A stretch of 60,327 nucleotides of DNA from a virus. The notes below the pieces were generated by a model, which saw nothing but the letters and a program-made list of their open reading frames with translations, did no database searches and was not told the origin of the DNA. The DNA lies in the IMG/VR virus record IMGVR_UViG_3300008113_010061, positions 1 to 60,327 of that record, one strand, 5' to 3'. Shown here one piece after another: positions 6,288-13,547 of this stretch. Both the position numbers and the translations under genes were made by a program. Each line of letters starts with the position of its first letter. Within the stretch, counting starts at the first letter, position 1.

Positions 6288-6511
6288 TGGGTGGCATCAA
6301 CGATAGAGTTCAGAGTCAGAGTGCCTTGGGTCTGGTGTTGACTGGACCCAATGGCGAAGTCAAGGTTAATAAAAATGTGGATGCACAGGGCGAAAATCTA
6401 ACCAATGAATTTGTTATCACCAAACAATTCAACAGGTGCTGGCTCAGAGTCGTCTGGATCGTATCAGCAGCATGGATACCATCATCAATTACTGCACTGA
6501 AAAAGACATAG
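6287..6511 (+). CDS. gp33: gp33-like late transcription coactivator, N-terminal part (frame broken)
   Basis: In T4, gp33 links RNA polymerase to the sliding clamp and is essential for late transcription. Residues 1-48, ending with TNEFVITKQFN, correspond to the region before the conserved core of gp33. From about 6430 this frame turns into an unrelated tail (RCWLRVVWIV...) while the conserved core continues in the frame one base back, described in the next entry. A -1 change near 6430-6433 would join them into about 109 residues, close to the 112 of T4 gp33. No canonical slippery heptamer is visible, so a single-base deletion in the phage or the assembly is as likely as recoding. The start overlaps the previous stop (TAATG). 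Confidence 0.5.
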   Translation: MGGINDRVQSQSALGLVLTGPNGEVKVNKNVDAQGENLTNEFVITKQFNRCWLRVVWIVSAAWIPSSITALKKT

Positions 6512-6618
6512 ACATTGAAGCCGTGGCTCCCCTGATCAATCCAGTACTCAAAGAACGTATTCGTTTTGAAGCCGAAGAAGCCAACCTTATGAAACGCAGC
6601 GCCCGACTACCACTATGA
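6436..6618 (+). CDS. gp33: gp33-like late transcription coactivator, C-terminal part
   Basis: Residues from ISSMDTIINYC through EAVAPLINPVLKERI to EEANLMKRS align well, segment by segment, with the conserved core of T4 gp33 (MSYLEATTAFL, FAKFIPSGIIEKI, DENLLRPS). The C-terminus RLPL is hydrophobic, as expected for the sliding-clamp-binding end. Only a GTG start without a Shine-Dalgarno site is available in this frame, so the part is probably expressed together with the upstream half. The stop overlaps the gp59 start (ATGA). gene 33 beside gene 59 and near gene 32 matches the T4 order, which supports the call. Confidence 0.6.
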   Translation: MLAQSRLDRISSMDTIINYCTEKDIDIEAVAPLINPVLKERIRFEAEEANLMKRSARLPL

Positions 6619-7214
6619 ACATGACTGAGTTTGAAGCCTACAAGATGTATTTGGCTTTGCGTGCACATTTCCAGACCGACGAATATGATGTGATCAAACA
6701 ACGAGGACGAATCCGAGCCAGCCACAAGAGTTTTGTTGGCTCGGGCAAATCCTTTCAGTTCCTGCAGTTAACCAAGACATATCAGGATGCCGAGATCTGT
6801 GACTTCATGGTGGCTAATTTTACTGCGGGCGATCGCTGGGGCGGTGTGTTCAATGCCGATGCAGCTCGTCAGTATCAGAGCTGGAAACGCAGAGTAGAAA
6901 GTCTGAGATACATATTCACACAGGACCTAGACACACTAACCAATCTGATGGCCGATGAAGGCGCGGATCTGATTAGTTATGCAGCTGGTCAGCATCCACT
7001 GATACTGCGAGCCTACTTTGGCAATCATATCTGTCTAGAGACTGTGGTGATACTGGATGTATTGTTGAACTTCTGCAACGACTATGATCAGACCATGCAG
7101 CGTGTATTCATGTGGCCTGAAACCAGTCGCCTGATACGTAAATATCGACCTTTTTTAAAATTTGACACCGATGCCTTCAGAAAAATCTATGAAGAAAAAT
7201 TCAGACCAGGATGA
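6615..7214 (+). CDS. gp59: gp59 helicase loader
   Basis: gp59 loads the gp41 helicase onto gp32-coated forked DNA and coordinates replication with recombination. The 199-residue length compares with 217 in T4. The N-terminus shows the family pattern AYKMYLALRAHF...YDVIKQRGRIRAS, and FQFLQLTKTYQDAEICDFMVANF, NADAARQYQSWKRRVESLRYIF and LETVVILDVLLNFCNDYD follow the T4 protein. The fold is all-helical. Start: ATG overlapping the gp33 stop; a second ATG two codons later is an alternative. Position between gp33 and gp32 is as in T4 and cyanophages. The 3' end overlaps the next gene by 26 bases. Confidence 0.88.
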   Translation: MNMTEFEAYKMYLALRAHFQTDEYDVIKQRGRIRASHKSFVGSGKSFQFLQLTKTYQDAEICDFMVANFTAGDRWGGVFNADAARQYQSWKRRVESLRYIFTQDLDTLTNLMADEGADLISYAAGQHPLILRAYFGNHICLETVVILDVLLNFCNDYDQTMQRVFMWPETSRLIRKYRPFLKFDTDAFRKIYEEKFRPG

Positions 7215-7437
7215 GTTGTCTCTGGATGATCGTTTAGAAAGACTTGAAGTATCATTTTTAAGATTAGACGCCGATATTAATAACCTGGCCATGATAGTGA
7301 ATGAGCTCAATGAACGGTTGCGCAAGACTCAGGAATTTAGTGTTAAAATTGGTCATGCACAGAACCGCATACACGAGTACATTTCACACTGGCCTTTTGT
7401 CAGAGTAGTCAAGGACCATGGGCAAGACTTTTCGTAA
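7189..7437 (+). CDS. Small coiled-coil protein, 82 aa
   Basis: An acidic and helical protein with heptad spacing (LDDRLERLEVSFLRLDADINNLAMIVNEL is written here only as its pattern: leucines and isoleucines every 3-4 residues over about residues 10-45), so a coiled coil is likely. I place the start at the ATG beginning MKKNSDQDEL, inside the end of gp59; an upstream ATG at 7171 is possible. It ends within the start of the following gene. No family recognised. Its place between genes 59 and 32 suggests a replication-related role, but nothing proves it. Confidence 0.6.
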   Translation: MKKNSDQDELSLDDRLERLEVSFLRLDADINNLAMIVNELNERLRKTQEFSVKIGHAQNRIHEYISHWPFVRVVKDHGQDFS

Positions 7438-7624
7438 CGTCAGAGATGAGAGCCGTAAAGGTATTAAAAATAAAACGGCAACAAGGCTAGAAAAAGCCAT
7501 TGAAAAATACAAGAAACATATATATAATGACGCATCCCCAGTAAATGAGGATGCCGATGATGATGTGTTTGATGACAACATTGATGATGAATCCAACCAT
7601 ACTCGGTTTATACAACGCAAATAA
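7418..7624 (+). CDS. Small hypothetical protein, 68 aa
   Basis: The first half is basic (MGKTFRNVRDESRKGIKNKTATRLEKAIEK in composition: many Lys and Arg) and the second half very acidic (NEDADDDVFDDNIDDES). Such a charge split suggests binding to nucleic acid or to a basic partner, possibly in connection with gp32 just downstream. It overlaps the preceding gene by 20 bases and ends 11 bases before gp32. No family recognised. Confidence 0.6.
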   Translation: MGKTFRNVRDESRKGIKNKTATRLEKAIEKYKKHIYNDASPVNEDADDDVFDDNIDDESNHTRFIQRK

Positions 7625-7635
7625 GGAGCATACAA

Positions 7636-8547
7636 ATGGCATTTAATAGTCTATCCGATCTTAGAAAATCCCGCGGTGGTTTTGACACCCTGATGAAGGA
7701 AGTGGACAAAATCAGTCAACCCGCAGGTGGCGAACGCAAAGAAGATGATCGCTTCTGGCAACCCACAGTCGACAAGGCTGGCAACGGTTATGCTGTCGTT
7801 CGTTTCCTACCTCCTCCCCGTGGTGAAGAACTTCCTTGGGTACGTATCTGGAATCATGGCTTTCAAGGTCCTACTGGCAAGTGGTACATTGAGAATAGCC
7901 TGACCACCATAGGCAAACCTGACCCTGTCAGCGAACTCAACAATGAGCTTTGGAACAGTGGCAGCGAAGCCAACAAGGAAATCGCCCGCAAGCAGAAACG
8001 CCGTCTGAGCTATGTCTGCAACGTCTATGTGGTGTCTGATCCATCTAATCCTAGCAACGAAGGCAAGGTCAAACTGTTCAAGTTTGGCAAAAAGATCTTT
8101 GATAAAATCAAGGATGTAATGCAGCCTCAGTTCCAGGATGAAGAGCCGCTGAATCCTTTTGACTTTTGGAAGGGTGCAGACTTTAAGATCAAGATCCGCA
8201 ATGTCGAGGGTTATCGTAACTATGACAAGTCTGAGTTCGCCAGTGCAGCTGCACTGAGTGACGATGATGCTGAAATTGAGAAGATCTGGTCAGCGGAACA
8301 CAGCCTGTCTGACTTCATGGATGAGCGTCATTTCAAGAGCTATGAAGAACTCAAGCGTAAACTGGAGCAGGTACTGAATGCCGCAGGTGCACCAGCAGTG
8401 CGTGCTGAGAGTGCTGATCTAGATATGCCGCGTGCAGCTGCTAAACCAGCTGCCGCTGTGGCTAAACCAGCACCCAAGGCTGAAGCCGATTTTGATGAGG
8501 ATGATGAAAGTCTAAGCTACTTTGCCAAGTTAGCAGCCGACGATTGA
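7636..8547 (+). CDS. gp32: gp32 single-stranded DNA-binding protein
   Basis: gp32 coats single-stranded DNA in replication, recombination and repair. The 303-residue length matches T4 (301). The N-terminus has the cooperativity region with LRKSRGG; the OB-fold core includes VVRFLPPPRGEELPWVRIWNHGF and GKWYIENSL. The C-terminus has a flexible Ala/Pro linker (about 255-283) and an acidic tail (DFDEDDESLSYF) that recruits partner proteins. T4 gp32 binds zinc with one His and three Cys after this point. The NHGF histidine is kept, but no Cys pair follows IENSL, so the zinc site is lost, as in cyanophage relatives. Start: ATG after AAGGAG. The 3' end overlaps the convergent minus-strand gene by 18 bases. 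Confidence 0.93.
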   Translation: MAFNSLSDLRKSRGGFDTLMKEVDKISQPAGGERKEDDRFWQPTVDKAGNGYAVVRFLPPPRGEELPWVRIWNHGFQGPTGKWYIENSLTTIGKPDPVSELNNELWNSGSEANKEIARKQKRRLSYVCNVYVVSDPSNPSNEGKVKLFKFGKKIFDKIKDVMQPQFQDEEPLNPFDFWKGADFKIKIRNVEGYRNYDKSEFASAAALSDDDAEIEKIWSAEHSLSDFMDERHFKSYEELKRKLEQVLNAAGAPAVRAESADLDMPRAAAKPAAAVAKPAPKAEADFDEDDESLSYFAKLAADD

Positions 8548-10956
8548 TTGTAGCAAATCTTGCTGCAGGGGGACTTCGGTCCCCTTTTTTACCATCATGT
8601 TGTTGGCCGGCGCCGGAGCGGGTGCCGGGGCCGGTGCTGCAGGCTGATTGATCACCACTGGTTTGTTGTTGGCTTCCTTGGCCACAGCATTGGTTTTGCT
8701 CAATCCATCAATTTTTTTGCTTGTCTGGTTAGACGTTTCCATGTAACGTTCTTTGGTCGCCATGTCTAGATTTCTTTGTTCCATGGCATTCATGGGCTCT
8801 GCCGCCATTCTGCCACCGACGTCTTCGCCATATAACTTTACATATTTTTCTTTGCGAGCAACATCCTGTTCCTCGTAGAGCTTTTGATATCTAGGATCTT
8901 TGGTGTAGTCCGTTTCCTTGGCAGCGGGTTTGTCTACAGGTTTAACCGTGGCTACGGGTTTAGGCGCAGGCGCAGGCGCTGTACCTGGTGCTCTGGGCGC
9001 CAAGGCGCGTTGTGCTTCGGGACTCAACGACGACATCCCCCGATTCGGCGCTGCGCCTTGCATGCCGGTCATTGGAGCAGGCGCTGCGCCTTCCATGCCG
9101 GTCATTGGAGCGGCCATGTTGGTGGTTGGCGTTACAGTTGGTTTGTCTTTGTTGGCAAAATATTCAGATTCTTTCTTGATGCGATCTGCTGCGGCCTGGT
9201 TGGCCATGTTGGGTGCTACAAAACCTCCAACCTTTTCTATGCCACGAGCCATGCCAGATTGAGCTTTTTCAAACCAAGACATGCGATTCCAATTGGAATC
9301 ATCGGCCTTGGTATCAAGCTTCAGATCTTCGCCCTTTTCATCTTTACCTACTCCGAGTTTTCCTGCGCCATAGTCTACCAGACGGCTTGCACCATACATG
9401 GCAGCTCCGGCAGCCACAGTAGCACCTGCGGTTGTTCCTAGTGCAGCTCGACCAAGATTTAGTGCGCCTCGACCCGCACTCATTATTCCGCTGCCGGCAC
9501 GTCCCAACAGTCTACCACCGCCGCGCATTATGTCACCTAAACCCAGTCCGCCCCCGGTTTCTTCTTCGGGCTTGGCCGCCGCCGCCATGGGCGCCGGCGT
9601 AGTGGCTGTTACTGTGGGTTTAGGTGGCCAGTCTTTGCCACCACCAGCGCCGGTATTGCCTGCGGACCAACCAGGTCCTCCGGATGCTGGTAACTTCAAC
9701 GGGCCACGTAGATTTACTACTGTGGCGGTGATGTTCATGGCGCCGCTCTTGGGCATGGCCATGGGCTGACCACGACCCGCAGGTACTGGCGTTGGTGATG
9801 CAGCAGTTTGACCGCCGCGACTCTGTGTCAGTGCTTCGGCGCGCGCACCTAGCCTGGCTCGATCTTCTTCTAGTCGATTGCCACCAAAGGTACGATCCAG
9901 AAAGTCACTGCCCAGATTGCTGGCATTTTTAGCATTATAGTCTTCAACCTTGCCACGGAAAAAGTTACCGGCAATTTTAGCTGCGCCGGCAATGCGACCC
10001 ATGCTGACTACTTCGCCTTTCTGAGCCAGTCTGCCTGCTTTACCTAATTCATTGTCCTTGGTTCTGCGTACTGCATTTTCGCCCATGCGCGGATCAAATT
10101 CATAGCCTTCTTTTAATACTTTCTGTTTGCCTGTGAGTGCACTCCAGGCATCACCCAGAGTACCAGCATCGCCACGCGCACCGCTACGAGCTCGATTGCG
10201 TGTATTTTCCAGCACGCCGCCAATTTTGCTCTTGGCTGCAGTATCGCCCGTGGTTTCTAATTCGCCGGCAATCTTGGCCAGCTCTTTGCGTAGCTCTGCA
10301 CTGTCTTTGGCGTCAGAGTCACGCAGTTTAATCAGTGTGTCTTCCAGACGTTGAAATAACTTGATTTGATCGTCCGTGGCATCTTTTAGCAGTTCGTCTT
10401 TCTTCTTGGTCTCGGCCACGAAGCGTTCAAAGGCTTCGGTGTTCTTGGCCATGGTGACTTCTTTGCCTGCACCCTTTTGGTACAGTTCGGCCTTCTCACC
10501 CAAGGTGGCGCCGATGTTGCTAAGTTTGCCGGCACGTTCTTCGCGCTGTGCATTCAGACTTTGTTCTGGTACTTCCTTGGCATCGACATCGATTACATCG
10601 TCACGTTGGCGTAACAGGGGTTTACGTGATGGATTGGGATCCTTGCCTGCAAAGGTCTTGAGATCCTTGCCTGCAAAGGTCTTGAGATCCTTGCGCATTT
10701 CTTTGAGTTCAGTACGCACGTCGCCAAGGGTGACATTTTTAGAATCACCCTTGGGTTTGGTCATGACCTTGACCTGTTCCACAACCTCGGTCTGCTTTTC
10801 CTGAGTTTCAGTGGTAGCTTTGCGCAGCTCTTCGAGCTTGGCAATCTGATCCTCGGCTCGCTTACGCTGTTCCTCGGATAGATTGCTGGCTGTAAGCATT
10901 CGCTGCTGAGCTTCCAGCAGACTTTCCAGACTTAGAGGTTCGGATTTCTTGGCCAT
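8530..10956 (-). CDS. Long helical protein, possible tail tape measure (gp29-like)
   Basis: This 808-residue protein has a charged coiled-coil N-terminus (about 1-90, 150-260), a Gly/Ala-rich hydrophobic stretch near the middle (about 480-545, RAALGTTAGATVAAGAAMYG), and a Pro/Ala-rich, low-complexity C-terminus (PAPAPAPAP). This layout, and its place downstream of gp26 and the gp51-like chaperone, fit a tape measure protein, the ruler that sets tail length and ends in the baseplate hub (gp29 in T4, 590 aa). Sequence identity to gp29 cannot be claimed by eye. It contains an in-frame duplication of DLKTFAGK and a repeat of PMTGMxGAAP. Its last codons contain the gp32 terminator in antisense. 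Start: ATG with AAAGAG upstream. Alternative: another internal virion or scaffold protein. Confidence 0.5.
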   Translation of the reverse strand: MAKKSEPLSLESLLEAQQRMLTASNLSEEQRKRAEDQIAKLEELRKATTETQEKQTEVVEQVKVMTKPKGDSKNVTLGDVRTELKEMRKDLKTFAGKDLKTFAGKDPNPSRKPLLRQRDDVIDVDAKEVPEQSLNAQREERAGKLSNIGATLGEKAELYQKGAGKEVTMAKNTEAFERFVAETKKKDELLKDATDDQIKLFQRLEDTLIKLRDSDAKDSAELRKELAKIAGELETTGDTAAKSKIGGVLENTRNRARSGARGDAGTLGDAWSALTGKQKVLKEGYEFDPRMGENAVRRTKDNELGKAGRLAQKGEVVSMGRIAGAAKIAGNFFRGKVEDYNAKNASNLGSDFLDRTFGGNRLEEDRARLGARAEALTQSRGGQTAASPTPVPAGRGQPMAMPKSGAMNITATVVNLRGPLKLPASGGPGWSAGNTGAGGGKDWPPKPTVTATTPAPMAAAAKPEEETGGGLGLGDIMRGGGRLLGRAGSGIMSAGRGALNLGRAALGTTAGATVAAGAAMYGASRLVDYGAGKLGVGKDEKGEDLKLDTKADDSNWNRMSWFEKAQSGMARGIEKVGGFVAPNMANQAAADRIKKESEYFANKDKPTVTPTTNMAAPMTGMEGAAPAPMTGMQGAAPNRGMSSLSPEAQRALAPRAPGTAPAPAPKPVATVKPVDKPAAKETDYTKDPRYQKLYEEQDVARKEKYVKLYGEDVGGRMAAEPMNAMEQRNLDMATKERYMETSNQTSKKIDGLSKTNAVAKEANNKPVVINQPAAPAPAPAPAPANNMMVKKGTEVPLQQDLLQSIVGC
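8569..8590 (+). terminator. Terminator of the gp32 transcript, inside the convergent gene
   Basis: GGGGAC (8569-8574), TTCG loop, GTCCCC (8579-8584), TTTTTT (8585-8590): a textbook rho-independent terminator for the plus strand. It lies inside the final codons of the minus-strand 808-aa gene, where it is read as KKGTEVP. On the minus strand no U-run follows, so it acts in one direction only. Confidence 0.88.
10641..10688. repeat. 24-bp tandem duplication
   Basis: Two exact 24-base units (10641-10664 and 10665-10688) are followed by a partial third (CCTTGC). On the minus strand each adds DLKTFAGK to the 808-aa protein, in frame. It looks recent. Confidence 0.85.
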
Positions 10957-10959
10957 GGT

Positions 10960-11289
10960 TTACTCTTTGGGTGTGTATACTCGGTTGTCATCATCGTCCT
11001 TGCTGGTGGCCGATGTCTCGGTTACAGCAATCTTTTCCTTGGTGCGACCATAGGCCGACACACCCAACACACCGCCCATGGCAATATGGAAGAAGCCTCC
11101 ATTCTGCAGCGTTATGGGCACCCATTGACGAAACGCATCATTGGCTGCTTCGGTCTCCCAGAATTGTACTAGGGTGAACAGGACCGGAAAAATTACAAAG
11201 TCTGCCAAGCAACAGACCATGTACATCCAGCCCATGGCAGGACGCCATTTATTCTGCATCCAATCTTCTTTAGTAGTTCCAGCTGCCAT
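10960..11289 (-). CDS. Three-helix holin (GTA/HP1-type 3TM)
   Basis: This 109-residue protein starts MAAGTTKEDWMQNKWRPAM, with a strong Shine-Dalgarno site (AAGGAGG) upstream; I prefer this to an earlier in-frame ATG 28 codons upstream, which lacks one and would overlap the gp51-like frame. Two clear membrane segments (about 20-42, MGWMYMVCCLADFVIFPVLF; and about 70-88, GGFFHIAMGGVLGVSAYG) and a weaker one between them fit the 3TM holin family first seen in gene transfer agents and HP1-like phages. The motif KWRP(A/L) before the first helix is typical. The end is acidic (SKDDDDN). It would open the inner membrane at lysis. Its place inside a tail-assembly cluster is odd. Start codon overlaps the preceding stop (TAATG). 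Confidence 0.75.
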   Translation of the reverse strand: MAAGTTKEDWMQNKWRPAMGWMYMVCCLADFVIFPVLFTLVQFWETEAANDAFRQWVPITLQNGGFFHIAMGGVLGVSAYGRTKEKIAVTETSATSKDDDDNRVYTPKE

Positions 11290-11477
11290 TATCGGCCTCC
11301 TTGTTGTTGTAAACGTTGATTTTCTTCTTCTAAGTGATTTACCAACAACATAATATAGATCTCCCTTTCCCACGGCATCATGTCTTCCAATTCAGACAAG
11401 CTATACTTATGATACTGCATTAAATTGAAGTTTGTCTGATAGTAACTAAACAAACTTTCATGAGAAAGGACTAGGCG
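11289..11477 (-). CDS. gp51-like tail/baseplate assembly protein, -1 frame extension of gp26
   Basis: The reading frame one base back from gp26 stays open for 62 codons past the gp26 stop and codes for a helical segment with YHKYSLSELEDMMPWEREIY and LEEENQRLQQQ. Short proteins of this pattern follow gp26 in marine T4-like phages and are called gp51 (baseplate hub assembly), although T4 gp51 itself is much longer. No start codon with a ribosome-binding site is found: the only ATG is 19 codons in and has none. The frame can be reached from gp26 at the slippery site 11483-11477, giving a fusion of about 292 residues. This resembles the G/GT tail assembly chaperones of lambda, which help fold the tape measure. 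The stop overlaps the holin start by one base. Confidence 0.7.
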   Translation of the reverse strand, partial: RLVLSHESLFSYYQTNFNLMQYHKYSLSELEDMMPWEREIYIMLLVNHLEEENQRLQQQGGR

Positions 11478-12166
11478 AAAAAACTGTTCATACCCTCCAT
11501 GACGACTTCATTGTGTTTTCCGCATTCCTTACAGTCCCACGCCATGTCATGTCGCAACACGGGCATGGTAACAAAGAAGTTTTCTAGACGGTCCAGTGTA
11601 GCTGGGTTTAAATTTTCTACAAATTCTACGAGTTCGGCTACACTGTAATCCTGGGCAGCAATGCGTTCATCGCCTTCCCAGATGCTGTCTATGCTGCCGG
11701 CAATCAAATTAATGATGCTGTCTATGTTGGATTCTGCCTGCATGGTGCTAAGATCCGTCAGCGTGGGATACCGCATCTCAATGCTGACATTGTTGTCAAC
11801 ATCTATGGTTTTACTGTGTTCTGGTTTGCGATCTACTTTGACTGAAGTCACATCCAGCTTGGCATCCTGCTTGGCTTCACAGCTGCAGGTCAGAACTATG
11901 TTGACAGTTTCTCCTACGCTGTGCGCGCGAATATTTAAGAACAAAAATTCAGCGTCAAAAGCCGGTAATTTTTCTGCATTGACTTTGCCAAAGGTACAGG
12001 CGTGTATAACTTCGTTGAGTGCAGAAATTTGCTGATCAGCACCGCCATTGGTGGCCATGAGCAGCAGTTTTTGTTCTTTGACTAAAAATGGACGAAACTC
12101 TATCCGTTCGCCAGTGCTGGGCAATTCAATTCGATGCTTGGGTGTTGTAAGCAATGGTAAAGACAT
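11471..12166 (-). CDS. gp26: gp26 baseplate hub subunit / tail chaperone
   Basis: This 231-residue protein matches the T4 gp26 family (208 aa in T4). It opens LPLLTTPKHRIELPSTG, then IEFRPFLVKEQKLLLMA, the most conserved block of the family, followed by ALNEVIHACTFGKVN and the hydrophobic FLFLNIRAHSVGE. Cysteine pairs CSC (about residues 106-108) and CKEC (about 214-217) may bind zinc. T4 gp26 takes part in assembly of the central hub; homologues are also seen as tail chaperones. Start: ATG after AAGGAG. The downstream gp51-like frame appears to be reached by frameshift at its 3' end. It lies between gp54 and the holin on the minus strand. Confidence 0.8.
   Translation of the reverse strand: MSLPLLTTPKHRIELPSTGERIEFRPFLVKEQKLLLMATNGGADQQISALNEVIHACTFGKVNAEKLPAFDAEFLFLNIRAHSVGETVNIVLTCSCEAKQDAKLDVTSVKVDRKPEHSKTIDVDNNVSIEMRYPTLTDLSTMQAESNIDSIINLIAGSIDSIWEGDERIAAQDYSVAELVEFVENLNPATLDRLENFFVTMPVLRHDMAWDCKECGKHNEVVMEGMNSFFA
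11477..11483 (-). other. Candidate -1 ribosomal frameshift site U_UUU_UUC
   Basis: On the minus strand the gp26 gene ends AGT TTT TTC GCC TAG. The heptamer T TTT TTC has the X XXY YYZ form in the correct frame, two codons before the stop. A -1 slip leads straight into the 62-codon gp51-like frame. Confidence 0.65.
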
Positions 12167-12184
12167 TCAATTCTCCTTGGTGTG

Positions 12185-12961
12185 TTATACTTTCAATGCC
12201 GCGCGAGCGTTTGAACTAAGTCGACTACTATCTATTCGATTGTTGTTTGCTGTACCGCGCGAATTTCTGCTGCCCGCCACCTGTTGAGTTCTCGGTGTAT
12301 CTGATGGTGGCTGATTGCTGGTGGTCATGCTCATGCTTCGCCAGCGTCGATAGCACAATGTAACCGACATTTTAGTAACCTGATTGGTCATGTCATAGCC
12401 CAGACTAATGGGGTTGATGGCTATGGGAAATACATCCTCAAACACTGCGGTATAGTGTGCTCGATCATCTTCATCCAACTGTGTAATGGTCAGGCCCTGA
12501 CACATGTAGTTTTCAGGATAATGCACACAACCAGTGAACCGTCCAGTACGCACAACAACGCCGTCGACCCAGATGTCAAAAAATTCTTTTACAGTATACC
12601 ATTTGTCTAGCGCAAAGGTCATGCTAAGATTGTCGCCGCCGTAGTCTGCGCCTATGGGATGAAAACTAGGTGGTCCAAAAATTTGTTGTCTGGTGGTGAT
12701 GATGCGCGTGGGCGGCAACGACACCTGTTCACAGAATACGCTGAGTCTGGCGCCGATGCGACTGCTTATGGAATTCTGTGTTCGATATCTGCCGCCACTG
12801 GTCTTCAGACTCAGCGACTCATCTACACTGAATTGTTGCACGCAGGCCGGCACGGTAAAATTAACTTCATAGCGATTGGGCTTAGCCATGCCACGATCAG
12901 ATATCTCAGCCATGATGTCACTCAAACCATACTGCGCTTTGGGCATTAATTGATATGCCAT
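12185..12961 (-). CDS. gp54: gp54-like baseplate tail-tube initiator
   Basis: In T4, gp54 caps the baseplate hub and starts polymerisation of the gp19 tail tube. This 258-residue protein shows tube-type features also seen in gp19: NRYEVNFTVP at the start, LSVFCEQVSLPPTRIITTRQ, IFGPPSFHPIGADYGG and LSMTFALDKWYTVKEFFDIWVDG, then YTAVFEDVFPIAINPISLGY. These are the strands of the tail-tube fold. The C-terminal 45 residues are Ser/Asn/Arg-rich and look disordered. T4 gp54 has 320 residues. gp48, its usual partner, is the first gene on the opposite strand. Start: ATG after GGAAAG. Moderate confidence on the exact gp number; the tube fold is clearer. Confidence 0.65.
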   Translation of the reverse strand: MAYQLMPKAQYGLSDIMAEISDRGMAKPNRYEVNFTVPACVQQFSVDESLSLKTSGGRYRTQNSISSRIGARLSVFCEQVSLPPTRIITTRQQIFGPPSFHPIGADYGGDNLSMTFALDKWYTVKEFFDIWVDGVVVRTGRFTGCVHYPENYMCQGLTITQLDEDDRAHYTAVFEDVFPIAINPISLGYDMTNQVTKMSVTLCYRRWRSMSMTTSNQPPSDTPRTQQVAGSRNSRGTANNNRIDSSRLSSNARAALKV

Positions 12962-12970
12962 GTTCTTTCC

Positions 12971-13543
12971 TTAGATGTGTTTTCTGCTGTCTCGCCAGAC
13001 AGTCTGGGTTGCTGCGCCCTGGAATCGTTCTATGGGCATCATGCTGGCTGCCAACCATTGATCATGTGGTATGTCCATGAAACGACTCTTGACATGGTCT
13101 GTTAAGTAATGCTTAACACAGGCACCCACGCCGGGAAACTTTGATCCTGAATTTAAGATGTTCCAGCTGATCTGCGCACGCATGCGTGGATCGTTGTGAC
13201 GATGTGTAACTTCCAGCAAGGCGCCCATGAGTCTGAATCTAATACCATAGGGCAGATAGTGCAGGTTCAGTCCATAGAAGCCGCCCTTGATGGACCTAAA
13301 GGGAAACACCAAGGGCATCTGATCCCAGTAGGGCAGAGTGTCCTTGTGCTTGGCATCGTACATGAACAGATATAGCCCACCAGGATATACACGACTGCGC
13401 AGGCCTGCAGATCCACTCATCATGCCAGTAACGTTGCTGTTCAGTCCCCGCAGATTCTTAACCTGAGTCTGATACCAGTTTACGCTGCGCTGCACATCGC
13501 CGGCGCGTACGGTGAGTTCTCTGAAGGGATTATAGGTTGCCAT
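12971..13543 (-). CDS. gp2: gp2-like DNA end protector
   Basis: T4 gp2 binds the ends of packaged DNA and shields them from host RecBCD nuclease after injection. This 190-residue protein (274 in T4) carries the recurrent pattern LYLFMYDAKHKDTLPYWDQMPLVFPF followed by GGFYGLNLHYLPYGIRFRLM, which I know from gp2 homologues of cyanophages. WNIL and HDQWLAASMMPIERF lie near the C-terminus. The start chosen gives MATYNPFREL and leaves four bases after the gp4 stop; a slightly earlier ATG overlaps gp4. Neighbourhood with gp4 is as in T4, where genes 2 and 4 are adjacent. Confidence 0.6.
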   Translation of the reverse strand: MATYNPFRELTVRAGDVQRSVNWYQTQVKNLRGLNSNVTGMMSGSAGLRSRVYPGGLYLFMYDAKHKDTLPYWDQMPLVFPFRSIKGGFYGLNLHYLPYGIRFRLMGALLEVTHRHNDPRMRAQISWNILNSGSKFPGVGACVKHYLTDHVKSRFMDIPHDQWLAASMMPIERFQGAATQTVWRDSRKHI

Positions 13544-13547
13544 GATA

